Positions 11,759-26,492 of a stretch of 64,000 nucleotides of DNA are shown here, piece after piece. This DNA is from Pogonophryne albipinna (Eukaryota; Chordata; Actinopteri; Perciformes; Artedidraconidae): positions 22,726,647 through 22,790,646 of the forward strand of contig CM053260.1 in assembly GCA_028583405.1 (NCBI GenBank), written 5' to 3'. Below the pieces are notes generated by a model. It was not told the origin of the DNA and made no database searches. It saw nothing but the letters and a program-made list of their open reading frames with translations. Within the stretch, counting starts at the first letter, position 1. Every line of letters starts with the position of its first letter. Both the position numbers and the translations under genes were made by a program.

Positions 11759-14700
11759 TCTTTAATTTAGGGGAACTCAAATCAAATACCAGAGTGTAGC
11801 ATCATCTGTGGGTGTATGATAAGCCGCTTGTGCACATAAGCTAAAGGCTACAAATTGATTTCAGTCAAAACTAGTAAAACCACCTAAAAATACATTGCAT
11901 TAAATCTGTTTTTGTAACTGGCCTCCAGCAGTTGAGTATTGATTGAGCGCTAAGTCACAAATAAGTCTGCATCAAATGAACATCCCTTTGCCACAGCGAT
12001 GTTTGGCTGCTGCTCTGCTCCATCATTCTGCACACAGACACACCCACACAAACTACAGCATCAAAGATCACGCCTCTATGCCGATGATGTTATAACTGTT
12101 ATCGATTACGTGGAGGGTGTGCTCATATGTACTCAAAGCTAAAATATCATGTCAGCTATAATGACCTTCGCAAATGCATGAAAGCAATAGATTTACATAA
12201 AATCTTTGAAAATCATGTTAATCTGCTCAGAATGTGTTGAATATTCATGATATTGGAGCAATGGGGTGCAACAACCTGCTAGCAGGGTGGCAATAACAAA
12301 ATATCCATGTCCGATATTAAGATCATTGGACACCAAATACATGCTTATTGGGGTTACTGGCGGTTACATTTAATGTGTACTGATAGTAAAGCATCCACAG
12401 AGTCTTAGTATACTGCATTAGTCAATATTTGACAACACACTTCCTGAAGGTCAAAACTTGTGAAACATTTGTAGAGCAGGAATGTGTGTCACCCTTGTGC
12501 TCAGATGTACACAAACTAATTTGGGTAGAAATGTATCATAGCACCACTTATGGTCACAAACTTCACAAGGTACCTTGAATGAACGGTCAGATTTGGACTA
12601 AAAACCACAAAATTGCATTTTGGGCCATTTCATATCATCCAGTCGAGACATTTTTGGTGCGATGATGCAGTAAAGGAATAATAGCAGGAATGGCAGGATA
12701 TAAAAATGCATTTGTATTACTGATTTAATCATTTTAATTAAATTAAAATGTGAATAATGTAGCTGAGATTAAAATAAACGTTGTCTAATTTGTATTTTTA
12801 GTTCAAAAATAAAAGATTGAAATACTTGGTGTTTCATGATTTAATTAAATCTGAAACAATGTGATCATTATTGATTACCTGGAATTAAATATAGAAGTAG
12901 GTGAAGTGTTTCAAAAAATACACTTTACATCAGGCTTTACTGTTTTAACTTTCCAGTGCATGTCGTGAAGCAATTATAAAAGATTATCCATCTATCTTTA
13001 ACGACTTTATTTTGTAGATCACAAGAAAAATCATGCTGGAAATAATTATCTAACATAGACAATGTGTTTATGCCTTCCCTAACCATCACTGTTTTATCTT
13101 CAGTGTTACCTTTGAAACAGTGATATCGGTGACCTTATACAGCAGGATTACTTAGAGAAATAAAGAGAAAGACAGCATGAGAGAGAGAGGGTTGTATGGT
13201 GAGGAAGAGAGGCGAACAAATTGAGAGAGCGATCATGTATAATTTAAGGACAAGTGGCTCTCCCCTGAGACATCTCTGTCAGTTAATAGGTCACAGTTAT
13301 TAACGCAAGAAACCGCCAAAGCCTGTGCAGTGCATCACAGCGCAGGCAACAATAAAAGGGAAAATGAAAAGCAAAGAGGACATAGAAAGGCGGGGAGGAT
13401 TAAGCAAAAGAGATGTGGGTAGGAGATAAAAGAACCGGAGAGGGTGAAGAAAATAAAAGGAGAAAGCATGAAAATCAGCAAGGATGCAGGGGAGCTGGTG
13501 ATCAGATAAAAATAGACAGAATGAAAGAGGGATGAAGAGGCGCGTCATGTTCATGCATGGTGAAATGTGCACTTCAAGACCTTAATAGTTCACAGAGTCG
13601 CTTCTAGTGTACAACTGAATAAAATCATAGGCATTGTGTTCGCATTAAGTATGAAACTAGTCTTTAAAATACCTTAATTTGTATTTATCTAATTTGACTT
13701 CACAAATTATAAAATGATCAAACTATTCTTCATTCCTGTACACAACTTAAAATATGCAACCACAGCGTCCCTATCGAGAGAGCTTCCATTTTGATATTAT
13801 TTTGGCAGCACATTAACTGAAAGCTACACTATGGAAGGTTAATATTATCACGGCAGGATGTTCTCACTCCCAACACATACTACATTTGAGCCAGTGGCCT
13901 TATTTTGTAAACTATGGTGCTCCACATTCCCCTATAGCGCCCATTATGCTCATGCAGGGCTGCCTCTAGTAGTCATTGTGGCGAGAGTCAAAGAGGAGGA
14001 TGTCGGGATGCATGGGTCAAATCCATTGTTTATGTCCTGTTTGAAGTAATTCAACCATGTCTTATTTGAACTTAATCAAGTGGTAACATAGCTAAGGTCA
14101 CGAATATCTGTAAGGTGAGTCACAAAACACCTTGAAACGTGTGTATGTAGACACGATCACAACCATAAATACAGCCAACTACACACACATTCTGAAAACT
14201 ATAACACACAACACAGTGTGTATCTACAAACACACATGTTAACAGTATAGGCTTGAGCAAACTCCAGTTCTCAACTCAATATTGGTAGCATTGTTAAAAT
14301 GTAAGATTCATAAAAAATGTGAAAGTCTATCGATAACACTTTAAAGGAAATATATCATCTTCAGGTTTGGCAGTTGTTTCTCTCTGTTAAAATTATATTT
14401 ATCATACTGTAGGTGACGTACTGAGTTTGCCTGAAAAGTAAATATTTTACACCTTATTGTACTATTTATTAATTAACTAGCATAAAGGCACCACACACTG
14501 TCAACACGTGTTAGGTTGTGAAGTCAGTATATTTTGACTTGCAACGTGATTTGACAAAACTAGAGAAAGGAAAATAACACTAGTAAAGAATAAAGGGAAA
14601 AGCATGAACTCTTTAACTCTTAAGAAAACCAAGTAAAAACGTATATATATATATATATACACATCGTCTCATTATTGTCGTGTGTACACAAGTATCAGAA

Positions 14701-15964
14701 CATTTGTAGTGATTATCCAAACCTCACTATTTATGCCTACACTAAAGAAACAGTTTGTTATGATTTCCTCATGTTTCATTAAAGTTGCGCGACAGTAACA
14801 AAGGCTAATTGTTGAATTCAGGTAAGATTAGATGCAGTAGCTGAAGCTTCATTTAGTTGATGCACATTGTTTATTATGACAGTGACCTCAACGAAAATGA
14901 GGCAGGGAGAGAAGCACATTATTGCAAAAATGTATTTTATTCCAAAAAACAGAAAAACTAAATATTCAATGTTAAATATTGTGTAATATGGCAGTGAACA
15001 TGTTTTTGTAGATGGTGGGTTGAATACAGTACACATCAGCTTCTATTAAAAACTAACATACGGTACGTAATCTATATTTGGAACATTTGCTAGTTGGTGT
15101 TCACAAGTATATTTGCGTTTATGTTGCATGTCTACATCAGAAGGAGCAATGGGGGCAGTACAGTGGTGATGCATATGTTGGAATGAAGCCACAGTATATA
15201 TGCACATTCTTGACCATATGACCATTATTGTTGACATTGTATAATCATAAATTCATGTCATGATCGGGCAAACCTTTTCAGTCAAATATATTTTTATTTT
15301 ATTATGAGTCCCTACAGGCTATGAGACCTCAGCTAACAAAGGCCGCCCTGAAAATACAAAAGTATCTAAATGTGTCATTGATGAGATCATCACTGCTGCA
15401 GTCTGTGGCTGATCTCCAGCTCATCGGAGCAGTATAGGAAGCCATGGGTTTGTGTGATCCAGGCTGACTGTGTGCACAGCAGTGTGCGGTGTTGAGCTAA
15501 TCACTTAACGGGTCCGCTGAGGGAGCGTGCCTGCAGAGCGAGAGGCAAAGTGTGTGTTTGTGTGTGTGTGAGAGTGAGCGCAGTGAGGATGACAGAAGGA
15601 TTTTGGCAGAACCAGGTCACTCTGTTCTACCAGGTGAATTTGTATGTGGGTGGACAGGATAAGGAGGTGTGTGCGTGTGCGCGTGCGTGCGTGTGTGTGT
15701 GTGTGTGTGCGTGTGTGTGTGTACCGTATGGCTGCTTTGTGATGTCTGAAAATGCACTGCCAAAAAGTATTTTCATCATGTTAACTTTTGAAATGTTTAT
15801 GAAGGAAAAACATAGCTACTGAGAGCTTTTCACAGAAATGTTAGCAACTCTGCACTAATTACAGATGCACAAAGAATGATGACATCGGCAGACAGATTTT
15901 CCCAGCAAGAGATAAGAATAGTGTGGGTCCAATTAGATTAGTCAATCAAAATGTTTTCTACTGA
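11759..15964. other. No gene recognised; small simple repeats
   Basis: About 4.2 kb without a supported gene. It contains an AT-only palindrome at 12731-12749 (9-bp arms around one A), a short (TA)n palindrome at 14641-14660, and a TG/CG-rich tract at about 15664-15721. The open frames are short and have no recognisable domain. Confidence 0.55.
15664..15721. repeat. Imperfect (TG)n/(CG) microsatellite
   Basis: Alternating purine-pyrimidine tract rich in TG with interspersed CG steps. Confidence 0.8.
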
Positions 15965-16080
15965 GTGTGTCCGTGTGTCAGCAGGATTATGGGTATCGCA
16001 CAAAGTGAAACTGGGTGGAAGGGTGTAACATGAGCAACAGACCCCATTCAATTTTGGGGCGGATCCTATCATGCGGCAGG
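15965..16080 (+). repeat. Dispersed teleost repeat, copy 2 of 4
   Basis: GTGTGTCAGCAGGATTATGG, then GAAACTGGGTGGAAGGGTGT and AATTTTGGGGCGGATCC, appear in the same order as in the consensus I recall for the repeat also found at 8364-8515. This copy keeps the GGGGCGGATCC end best. Confidence 0.55.
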
Positions 16081-17182
16081 TATGTTCAATTTTAATTTAC
16101 ATTGCAGGTAAAAGCATTTGGGCTGCATTCATGTGCTGTCAGCAAAATCAGAAAATGATTTCCCAACTGCAAACATTTATCTGAAAGCCCCCTTGAAGTT
16201 GAAACAAGTATTTGTAGCGTCTATGTTGTTTCCACACAACCACTTAAAGCTGGTGAACATGGTCAGACGTCAGAAAAGCATGTTTCCATCTCTGGAAATG
16301 GGACCATCCAAAGAGCACATTAATTTTGATGATACTGCATTTGGGTCTCTCCTGTGTTCATAACAATTATCATCACATTGTGACGACCTGACAGTGTGTC
16401 GAGTTGTTTTCTACTTCCAGGAGAGTGGCAGGTAGAATAGGGAGAGTGAGTGTGAGTAGTAGCTTATTCAATATTTTTGGTTTATCTTTTATCCGATGCT
16501 AGCTCAGAACCACCAGAAGCCCCCATGGTGCACCAGTGCTTATTTTAACTCTTTGACAACTTTGTTTAAAGCAACTGCTTTTGATCCTTACAGGGAAATG
16601 CTTGCATGTGCATGCAGTGAAATATAAATTAGCTGCTAATGTAGCCCACTGTGGGCCCGGGCAGTGATTTGATGTGATGTGAACAGTGTGCTGCCTAATG
16701 AGTGTCTCAGGAGGAGGCAGGTACACGTCTTCTGTCCCTCCAGCCAGCCCAGAGCAGTGCCCTCCTCTCAGCATCATTAACTCCTACAGTAACCATGACA
16801 GAAACACACGCTCTTGGAATGAGGCTAAGTGACATGTTCATGCATAGAGACTACAATAACATGCAAAGTAACATAATGTGTCAACACAGAGACTTACCAT
16901 GATGAAGATGATTCGTTAGGAAAACTCACATGTTTATTTAAATGAAGAATGCTTTAAAAATGTATTACATTAAAGATGCATTGAAGCAAAGGCAAAATAC
17001 AAACTTACACTTATCTTGGAAGGTGATGATGCAGTACTTAATCATATTGTTAATGGGTGTCTAAATAATGAGTTGTTTTCCTTAATGGCCATACAGGCAG
17101 GGACTCAGGAGAACAGCTTTTACTGTTTGATTAATCCAGGTCAAGATGCTTAGGAACCCTGTTTTTGTTTGTTGCCCTAAAG
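16081..17182. other. No gene recognised
   Basis: No supported features. The short open frames on both strands look like chance. Confidence 0.55.
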
Positions 17183-18093
17183 CAGTGACCATCAACTGGT
17201 GGCCCGCGGGACACATCCGGCCCGCCAGACATTCTCATCCAGCCCGCATGGCGGGGGTGACTGTGGCGTTGGCGGAGTGGTTAGTGCATTCGTTAAGTAA
17301 TAGAGTAATATGCAGTACCGGAGTCCAACAGAGAGGCAGCAGCTGACTGCAGTAGCCTGCGTACTGCGTAGCCTTCCCTGCCCTGAAGAAGAAGTGATCC
17401 TTCGTTAGCATGGCCCGTCCACACAGCGGCGTGCGTTGAAGCTTCCAACGCTTCTGCCCATTCACTTTGAATGGGGTGACGTCACTTTTAGCCGAACTGC
17501 ATTTTGGGAAGCGACGAGGAGCGTTGCTGGCGTTGCTCGCTTCAAAAGTTGAGCAATGTTCAACTTTTGACGCCTCGACAGAGGCGTCAGCCAATCGAAT
17601 CATATGCCAGTACAAGCTCTAGCCAATCAAACCGCGTGCTTGTGTGTCTGGGGCGGGAGATTCATGTGATTGGTTGTTGGTCGAGTGTCAGACACGCCCG
17701 CCGGCAAGCGTCAACGCACGCCGCTGTGTGGACGGGCCGCGAAGAATCTGCTTTATGCGCGCCGTAGCAGTAGCCCCGCTGCGAGGCTCCGGCGAGTTGA
17801 CAGTAGGCTACATGGAGCATGCTCCACTAGCAGAGAGGCAGCAGCTGCGGGACAGTAGCCTGCGTACTGCGTAGCCTTACCTGCCCTGAAGAAGTGATCC
17901 TTCGTTAGTGTGAAGAGTCTGCTTTATGGGTTTATGCGTTCGGCAGCAGTATCCCCGCTGCGAGGCCCCGGCGACTTGACAGTACATGAGTACCCCCCTA
18001 AAATGCTGGGCTATATATATAAAAAACGCTGGCCCCTGAAAGTGTCTCTTGGATTAATTTTGGCCCTAGGACAAATGTAGTTGGTGATCCCTA
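17183..18093 (+). mobile_element. Second hAT-like element with a MITE inserted in it
   Basis: The left end reads CAGTGACCATCAACTGGTGG and runs into the GGCCCGCGGG block typical of many fish hAT ends. The right end contains AGTTGGTGATCCCTA, complementary to the left end at about 11 of 15 positions. I could not find a matching 8-bp target duplication. The inside is non-coding. It holds a diverged tandem duplication of about 150 bp: 17331-17805 (excluding the MITE) resembles 17833-17984, sharing GAGAGGCAGCAGCTG, GCGTACTGCGTAGCCTT and GTGATCCTTCGTTAG. One unit is split by the MITE at 17411-17739. Confidence 0.6.
17411..17739 (-). mobile_element. Harbinger-like MITE, copy 1, 329 bp
   Basis: The terminal inverted repeats of about 27 bp begin GGCCCGTCCACACAGCGGCG and end in its complement. 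The copy is inverted relative to 20883-21211 and has the same length. A palindromic block around AAGTTGAGCAATGTTCAACTT-like sequence lies near the centre. There are CCAAT boxes (either strand) at 17591-17595, 17623-17627 and 17669-17673, and a TGACGTCA octamer at 17477-17484. No protein is encoded. The 3-bp target duplication seen in the other two copies is not recognisable here. The other unit of the host element's internal duplication (near 17905) shows the empty site, so the MITE arrived after that duplication. Confidence 0.8.
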
Positions 18094-18814
18094 CATTTTT
18101 ATTTTCTGCTTCAGACAAACAGCCTTTCATTTATCACATCCCGGGACTGAAAAGACACCTGTCGCATAGCTGGCACCAGAGACAAACAGGAAAGGAGAGC
18201 CTGGGGGAAAACGAATGCTCAGTGTGCTTCGTCCTAAATATTAACCAGCCGCTTCCTGCTCCAAACCTGCTGATGGTAGCCAGTTCTGGAGAGACGGGGG
18301 TGGGTGGAGGGGATGCGCCCCAATCCGCAGCGGACAACACTACCCTACTTGCGCGGAGGTGACCCCCATGTGTTCTACACGGCCCTAACATTCACCATTG
18401 TTATTTATGAGCTTGCAAAGGTGTCCTTTTGCAGGGAGACCGTGTGCCACCTGTTTTAGCAGTAGGTTAAAGTACAGTGCAGTGTGCTCTGCAAAGGTGA
18501 CACTGCAGGTGCCAGAGTAAAACTACTTAGCAAGTTTTTAACTAGGCTGCAAGCTTTAAAAAGGTCTCATATTTTAAGAAGTGAGATTTGCATGTCGTTT
18601 TGATTAAGAATCGGGTCTGGGTGCAAATTGAACACTGGTAAAGTATTGTAAAAGCTCAAGCCACTAAGAAACACCCATAGTTTAAATGTGCCTTTTGGGA
18701 TTTTGTCATGGTCAGGATATCACAATTATAGTATCCATAGAGTAGTCAGACAACAATTCCACGGTGCTGTTAGTCATTCTCCAGCAGTAATGAGAAAGAG
18801 AGCAAAAGACCCAT
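18094..18814. other. No gene recognised
   Basis: No supported features. Opposing open frames at 18081-18391 show no domain. Confidence 0.5.
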
Positions 18815-18995
18815 AGATGCTGACCAATCAGAGACTGGGCCTTTTTGGGAGTTTGGCTTAAAGAGACATGACAGAGGGTGGATACATTCAGACAGACAGT
18901 ATGAGAGAAAACCTTTTTTAGTTTTTTATATTAACCATCTAAACATGTTCTGGTAGAAACCCTTAAACATTTTCCATAAAATGTCCCCTTCATTT
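18815..18995 (-). mobile_element. MITE family B fragment, inverted
   Basis: GACCAATCAGAGACTGGGC, ACAGACAGTATGAGA and AAACATGTTCTGGTAGAAAC correspond, in reverse complement, to blocks of the copies at 31586-31925 and 33841-34142 (CAGTCTGCTCTGATTGGTT, TCTCATACTGCC, CTCTACTGGGACATGT). It is degenerate and partial, and its boundaries are approximate. Confidence 0.5.
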
Positions 18996-19410
18996 GTATT
19001 GATGTAAGTGCTATGAGGATAATCAAAATATTGTCTTCAAATGCTTTATGATAATAACCATTATAACATTATAAAGACAACAGTATAACATTCTCAACTA
19101 CATTTCAGCTTTACCATTATGCTGGACTATGTTTGTATCTTTGCAAAATCACGAGTTGTTTCTCTCTGTTTCCAGTAAGTATGTTAAGCTAAGATTACTC
19201 AACTCTAGCCGTGATACAATTTCTTTCAAGAGTGAGAACATGGAGAAAAAGCACATAATAGAGACTTGAAGTACAACTATTCAAGAAACCGCCACAAACT
19301 GTGACCAGTGTCTGGAAATGTGTTGTTAAAACAGAGGCTTTAACGGTGGCCATATAATATTACATTTACAAAGAATGGTATGTGCCACATGAAGTGTAAC
19401 AGCAATTTAA

Positions 19411-19920
19411 AGGTCCCTATTATACTGTTTTTCATCAATATATTACAGGTCTCAGATATATACAAAACATGTCTCTGAAGTGTTTGGCTCCAAACACCAA
19501 ACAGATCATTGCAGCATCCCAGAATCCCCTCTGTTTCAGCCCTGTTTCTAAAGTGCTGATTCTCTGTCTGTTACTTTAGATGAAAATAAGGAGCCCCTCT
19601 CCACGCCCCTCTGAGAGAGATTTGGTTCAAAAGAACACAATGGTGCTCGAGGAGGAGATTCAGGTGATAAGGTGGGGGAGGGGGGGGGTTACCCTGGTTG
19701 GTGATTGGCTAATGGTTACACAAGACAAAACATCGTTATGACATCATAAAGTGGCCAAAATCTGATCAGCTCATTTCCAGACAGGTTTTTATAGAAATGG
19801 ATCAGGACAAAAAGAGAGAGAATCTTTGTTCCTGAAACTTTCAGAATCTCTTTCCACAGAGGAGACACATGTTGATGTAGAAGAGACATGAAAACGTGGA
19901 TTTTGCACAATAGGTGACCT
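19411..19920 (+). mobile_element. TTAA-flanked MITE, 510 bp
   Basis: The left end is AGGTCCCTATTATA and the right end is the complement of AGGTCACCTATTGTGC. TTAA lies immediately outside both ends, at 19407-19410 and 19921-19924. TTAA target duplications are typical of piggyBac and Kolobok transposons, so this is a non-autonomous relative of one of those. It is non-coding. A CCAAT box (inverted, in GGTGATTGGCTAATGG) lies at about 19700-19712. The ends resemble those of the element at 62843-63529. Confidence 0.75.
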
Positions 19921-19924
19921 TTAA

Positions 19925-20879
19925 GATTGTAAAAGAGTCCATAAAAAAACATTATAATGATGAGATCTTCTTTCATTATAATGATTTGAGAGTCACCTCA
20001 CAAAATCCCTCTCTTTTTTTTAATCTTTTCTAAAGCCTCAAAAATAAAATACTCTTCTTTGGAATGGTATGCACTCCTGGCTTAATGGAAGCAGGTGGGC
20101 TTAGGCGTGAGATTCAGGTGCAACAAAGAACAGGGTCCTTTGCAGAGACACCTTGAGCAGCCCTTTAATGCTGATTCTTTGATTTTATTTCTCTAAAGGA
20201 CGGTTCCCATTTAGGATAGCAGTCAAGCATAGACTTAAGGAAGTAATCAGAGCTGAAGATAGCCATCTGCACTGTATTTGTGATTAAATGGAGAGGACCT
20301 AGGTTGGCAATTTCCTTATAAAGTGCTGTTATGCTGAATAAGGGTCCTTGGGGTTTATTATCAGTTATTTAAAAATGCATGGCATTGAGTAGAACTACAA
20401 CAAAGACCTACATCAGTCAGCAGCCGTGGAGCTCTCAGTCTGGCCAAGGATGCTCCGGGACGAAGGCTATTACCCAGTTTATCATCACAGACGTAAAAGC
20501 AGCTCTCTGCAAGATCTACTCTCCTTTCTTCCTTCCAATTTAATAATGTCGAAGGCCATTTCTTTAAACATTCTTAGTTGGGCTTGTATATCAGAGGTAA
20601 ACCTGATTATACTAGCTGGAAATGTACACGTACACTGGGGTTTTCACAAAGTAGTTGTCAAGTCCACTGTCAAACCCCCTCGTTGACCATGCGGACTAAT
20701 CGTTCATCTGTGGTTTTAGCACAGTGTATTATTAAAGCAGTGGCAATGCATTTACAGCAGCTGCTGTTTTGCTGTGGAGAGTTGCTGAGGCAGCACAATG
20801 CAGCAATAGGCAAAAGAACATGTGGCCGTACCTCCCAATGCGGGACTACAATTAACCCTTGTGTTGTGTTCAAAAGCTG
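19925..20879. other. No gene recognised
   Basis: Plus-strand open frames at 20426-20686 and 20578-20934 have no recognised domain and no convincing splice sites. Confidence 0.5.
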
Positions 20880-20882
20880 TTA

Positions 20883-21211
20883 CGGCCCATCCACACAGCG
20901 GCGTGCGTTGACGCTTGCCGGCGGGCGTGTCTGACACTCGACCAACAACCAATCACATGAGTCTCCCGCCCCAGACACACAAGCACGCGGTTTGATTGGC
21001 TAGAGCTTGTACTGGCATATGATTCGATTGGCTGACGCCTCCATCTAGGCGTCAAAAGTTGAACATTACTCAACTTTTGAAGCGAGCAACGCCATCAACG
21101 CTCCACGTCGCTTCCCAAAATGCAGTTCGGCTAAAAGTGACGTCACCCCATTCAAAGTGAATGGGCAGAAGCGTTGGAAGCTTCAACGCACGCCGCTGTG
21201 TGGACGGGCCG
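20883..21211 (+). mobile_element. Harbinger-like MITE, copy 2, 329 bp
   Basis: The left terminus is CGGCCCATCCACACAGCGGC and the right terminus is its near-perfect complement, ending GTGTGGACGGGCCG. Flanking TTA triplets at 20880-20882 and 21212-21214 form a 3-bp target duplication, and TTA/TAA is the preference of PIF/Harbinger transposases. CCAAT boxes lie at 20949-20953 and, inverted, at 20995-20999 and 21027-21031. A perfect TGACGTCA lies at 21138-21145. Its length equals that of copy 1, with few differences, so the two copies are of similar recent origin. A (CA)n array starts 24 bp beyond the right end. Confidence 0.85.
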
Positions 21212-21234
21212 TTACCTTTCATGGTGTTCGCGGG

Positions 21235-23712
<2,478 letters not shown>

Positions 23713-23763
23713 TTCAAGAAGGTCTTTATTTTTTCTCATACTGCCTGTGCAGCCTCTTTAAGA
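23713..23763 (+). mobile_element. Small MITE family B fragment
   Basis: The 50-bp segment with TTTCTCATACTGCCTGTGC matches a block at 31741-31785 and 33920-33970. Only this internal block remains. Confidence 0.5.
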
Positions 23764-26199
23764 AAAATGTCTAAATTACATTTTTTGAAACCAGTAAAAA
23801 CATGACATTAATGCCAGATATTTCTCAAAAAACAAATCTTGTTGACAAACACTTACTAAAAATGTTTTTGGGACAAAATCCCTTTTAAAATGTCATCAAG
23901 GTGACAACATAAAATAAATGTAAGCTGAATTTAATGTGATCACATGACCCGCATCTGAATTAAAACAATTGCCTGTGATTGTCAAAATGCGGAAAATGCT
24001 TTGAATCACTCAGAGAAGTCAATGTTCATGGAGCAGATAGCGCCTAACTGACTAAATTGAATGATTAAGAATTTAATAAAATATTCTTAAATGTCACAAT
24101 GCGGCATCTGTACAAACACCTCGACAGGCGGTCAGATTCAGTGTCATTTGAAAATATTGGACATAATTCTCTGAGGATCCATAGCGTATTATCTTTAATC
24201 ATTATATTCATAAAAGGCCATATGCTGCCCTGTGTGCCTGACTAACAGGTGATTGTTAAATGTGCTTTTTGGAATGACGTGAGGGAAAATTGTCGCAGGA
24301 AAGTGATTCTGACTAGGGAGCAAAGGAAATTAGACTTTGTCATAGGTGAGAAAAATACGCCTCTTCATACTTCACGGAAAATGTTTCATTTTTCTTTTCC
24401 AGGGAGAATACTTGTCCCAGTTCTCGCGCTCGCTCTGTAAAAATCTGGTTATACTTTGCATTACATTGTAGTGCTGGAGCTATTTCAGTGTCTAAGCCCT
24501 CAAGATAAAAAAAGAACATCCTGTGTTAAGTTGCCTAAATATTATTACAGAAAATTCTGATGTTCCTTCCCTCAACAATTAATACTGACACTAATATGAT
24601 ATGCTAAAGCCGGTTCTCTGGTTCTTAAAACCATATTGTTCATGTAAACACATATTAACAGAATAGCTGGATTATACCTTATTGTATTTACAGTATGATT
24701 TGTGGATTGTTTAGCTTTTATCTGCTGTTTAAGAGCAGATAAGCGATAATTAGACAAAGGCATTATGTCACTAATGAACAAAGCCCCAGTGAGACCGGGT
24801 GAGCTCTATACTAAATGTTCCCCCTTAACAGTAAGTGGGGAAACTCACTCACCAGCAGTGGAAAAGGGAGTCAGAGAGTTTAAATTATATCAATGTGTTG
24901 AGCTAGGATTGATTAAAGTAATTTGGTAACATAGAGGGAAGTGCAGTCAGAATAGCCGTCAAGGAAACAGGAACTCAGCAGGTACTGTCAGCCAGGATGT
25001 TGGCATGCGCCGCTTGAAGTCAGCTCCAGCAGTAATCTTATAGAAGTGGCAGATTAGTACTACATAAAACGTCTGTCGCACGCACTCACACATATCCACA
25101 AGTAGGAATGCAGCATGCTCATTTGCACAGACATCCTCACAGTTGCAAAGTAGTCTGTGCGTGTAAGGAACATTGAGAGGTAAAGTTGTGATTGACAGGC
25201 AAATCGCTCCTGCTGAGATATCCATTTGACAGAGAAAAGAAAGAAATGCAGTAGTTAAAAGCCAGACGCGGAAGGAGCCTGCGTATACTTCACATGAAAG
25301 CAAATTCAAGTATTTTGTTCGCCTGTGAGAAGCTGAGCATCAGGGGTGAAACTAGAAAAATGTGAGGCTTTTTTTCTAATTTTTAAATGAAGAAAATTAA
25401 TGCTTTTTATGCAAATCTGGGTGCCAATCAGGTCTGTTTGAGGGCCAAGACTCGTGCGAATGTCAGCTCCATACTACATTAGAACACCGCCCAGATCTTA
25501 AAATATGACAAAAAAATATTCAAAGCTGCACTCACAGCTCTGCCCGGGAGGGAATAAGGGGTTATACAAATTGCCTTCCTTTTTGTTCAACATACATTGT
25601 AATTTTACTGTTGGTAGCAGGAGGTGGCAATCGCCTTTAATAATGGTCTCTGCACTCTAATTTGTGAAGGGATTTGCCCGGACCAGCTCGGTCTCAAAGG
25701 CCCTTAGCGCCTTTGTGCCTTGACGCTGGGAGAGGGAGGATGATGTGCCTGGAAGTACCGAGCCGAGGTGAGATACAGCCAAGTGATGGAGCTGGAGACA
25801 GAAAAGTCTCCCACAGCGGGAGGTGATAATGGAAGGGAGAGATACTAAAGTGTGCTTAGCCATTTCCTGTATCTCATAATATTGTGTAATGTTGGTATAA
25901 TTAAACCCAGGAAATGTGGCTTCATTAGTCCCAGTCTGGGTGATAAAATGAAGTGAAAACTAATTGGTAAAATACACACCGCGGCTGAACTAATAAAGAC
26001 ACGGTATGAAGAAGGACGCAGCTGCAGAGATTGACATAACATCAAAAGCGTGACAAAAATATGATGTTGTTGTGGCAGCCAGGCTATTTTTCTGTTATTG
26101 ATAGAATGTTTTTAACAATGACCAAAAATCTGAGGGGGATTTATAGTACATTTTTATCCATATACCCCTGTGAAGTTGTTGGCGTTTGCAAATTCACTA
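23764..26199. other. No gene recognised; one weak exon candidate
   Basis: A strong acceptor (polypyrimidine tract then CAG at about 24385-24402) is followed by a frame reading GEYLSQFSRSLCKNL. The only nearby donor, at 24437, is weak (TCT followed by GTAAAA). The phase would fit the candidate exon at 27222, but the support is thin. Nothing else is supported in this stretch. Confidence 0.3.
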
Positions 26200-26492
26200 G
26201 CTATTGTACATTGTTCATAGTCTACATATCTATACATATTTACTGTACACAAACAACTTCTTGTTAGTCTTGTTAGGGTTTAATTTAATATTTCTTCTTA
26301 ATTAATTTGTTCATAGTTCACTATTCCTGCATTATACTTGCACTATTATTTCATTTGCACAATTGTATTATCTTAAACTTAAATATATTGTACGATGTAT
26401 TTTTGTATGAACCTGGGACGAAGGGTTTTCAATTCTGACAATTACGCTGAAACTGTTATCCATGTGACAATAAAGCCTTCGAATCATTGAAT
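26200..26492 (+). mobile_element. LINE 3' untranslated tail, 5'-truncated
   Basis: AT-rich sequence with repeated TTGCAC and ATTATAC blocks leads to GAACCTGGGACGAAGGG, CATGTGACAATAAAGCCTTC and a GAATCATTGAATC end. This is the organisation of fish LINE 3' ends in which a TGACAATAAAG block precedes a short GATTC/GAATC tail. No reverse-transcriptase sequence remains. Confidence 0.55.

Noticed and set aside
14641..14660. (TA)n palindrome as a possible regulatory site or origin
   Set aside because: A simple dinucleotide repeat is automatically palindromic.
20426..20686. Plus-strand frame including YYPVYHHRRKSSSLQDLLSF
   Set aside because: It looks protein-like but has no good splice sites, and the rest of the frame is ordinary non-coding sequence.
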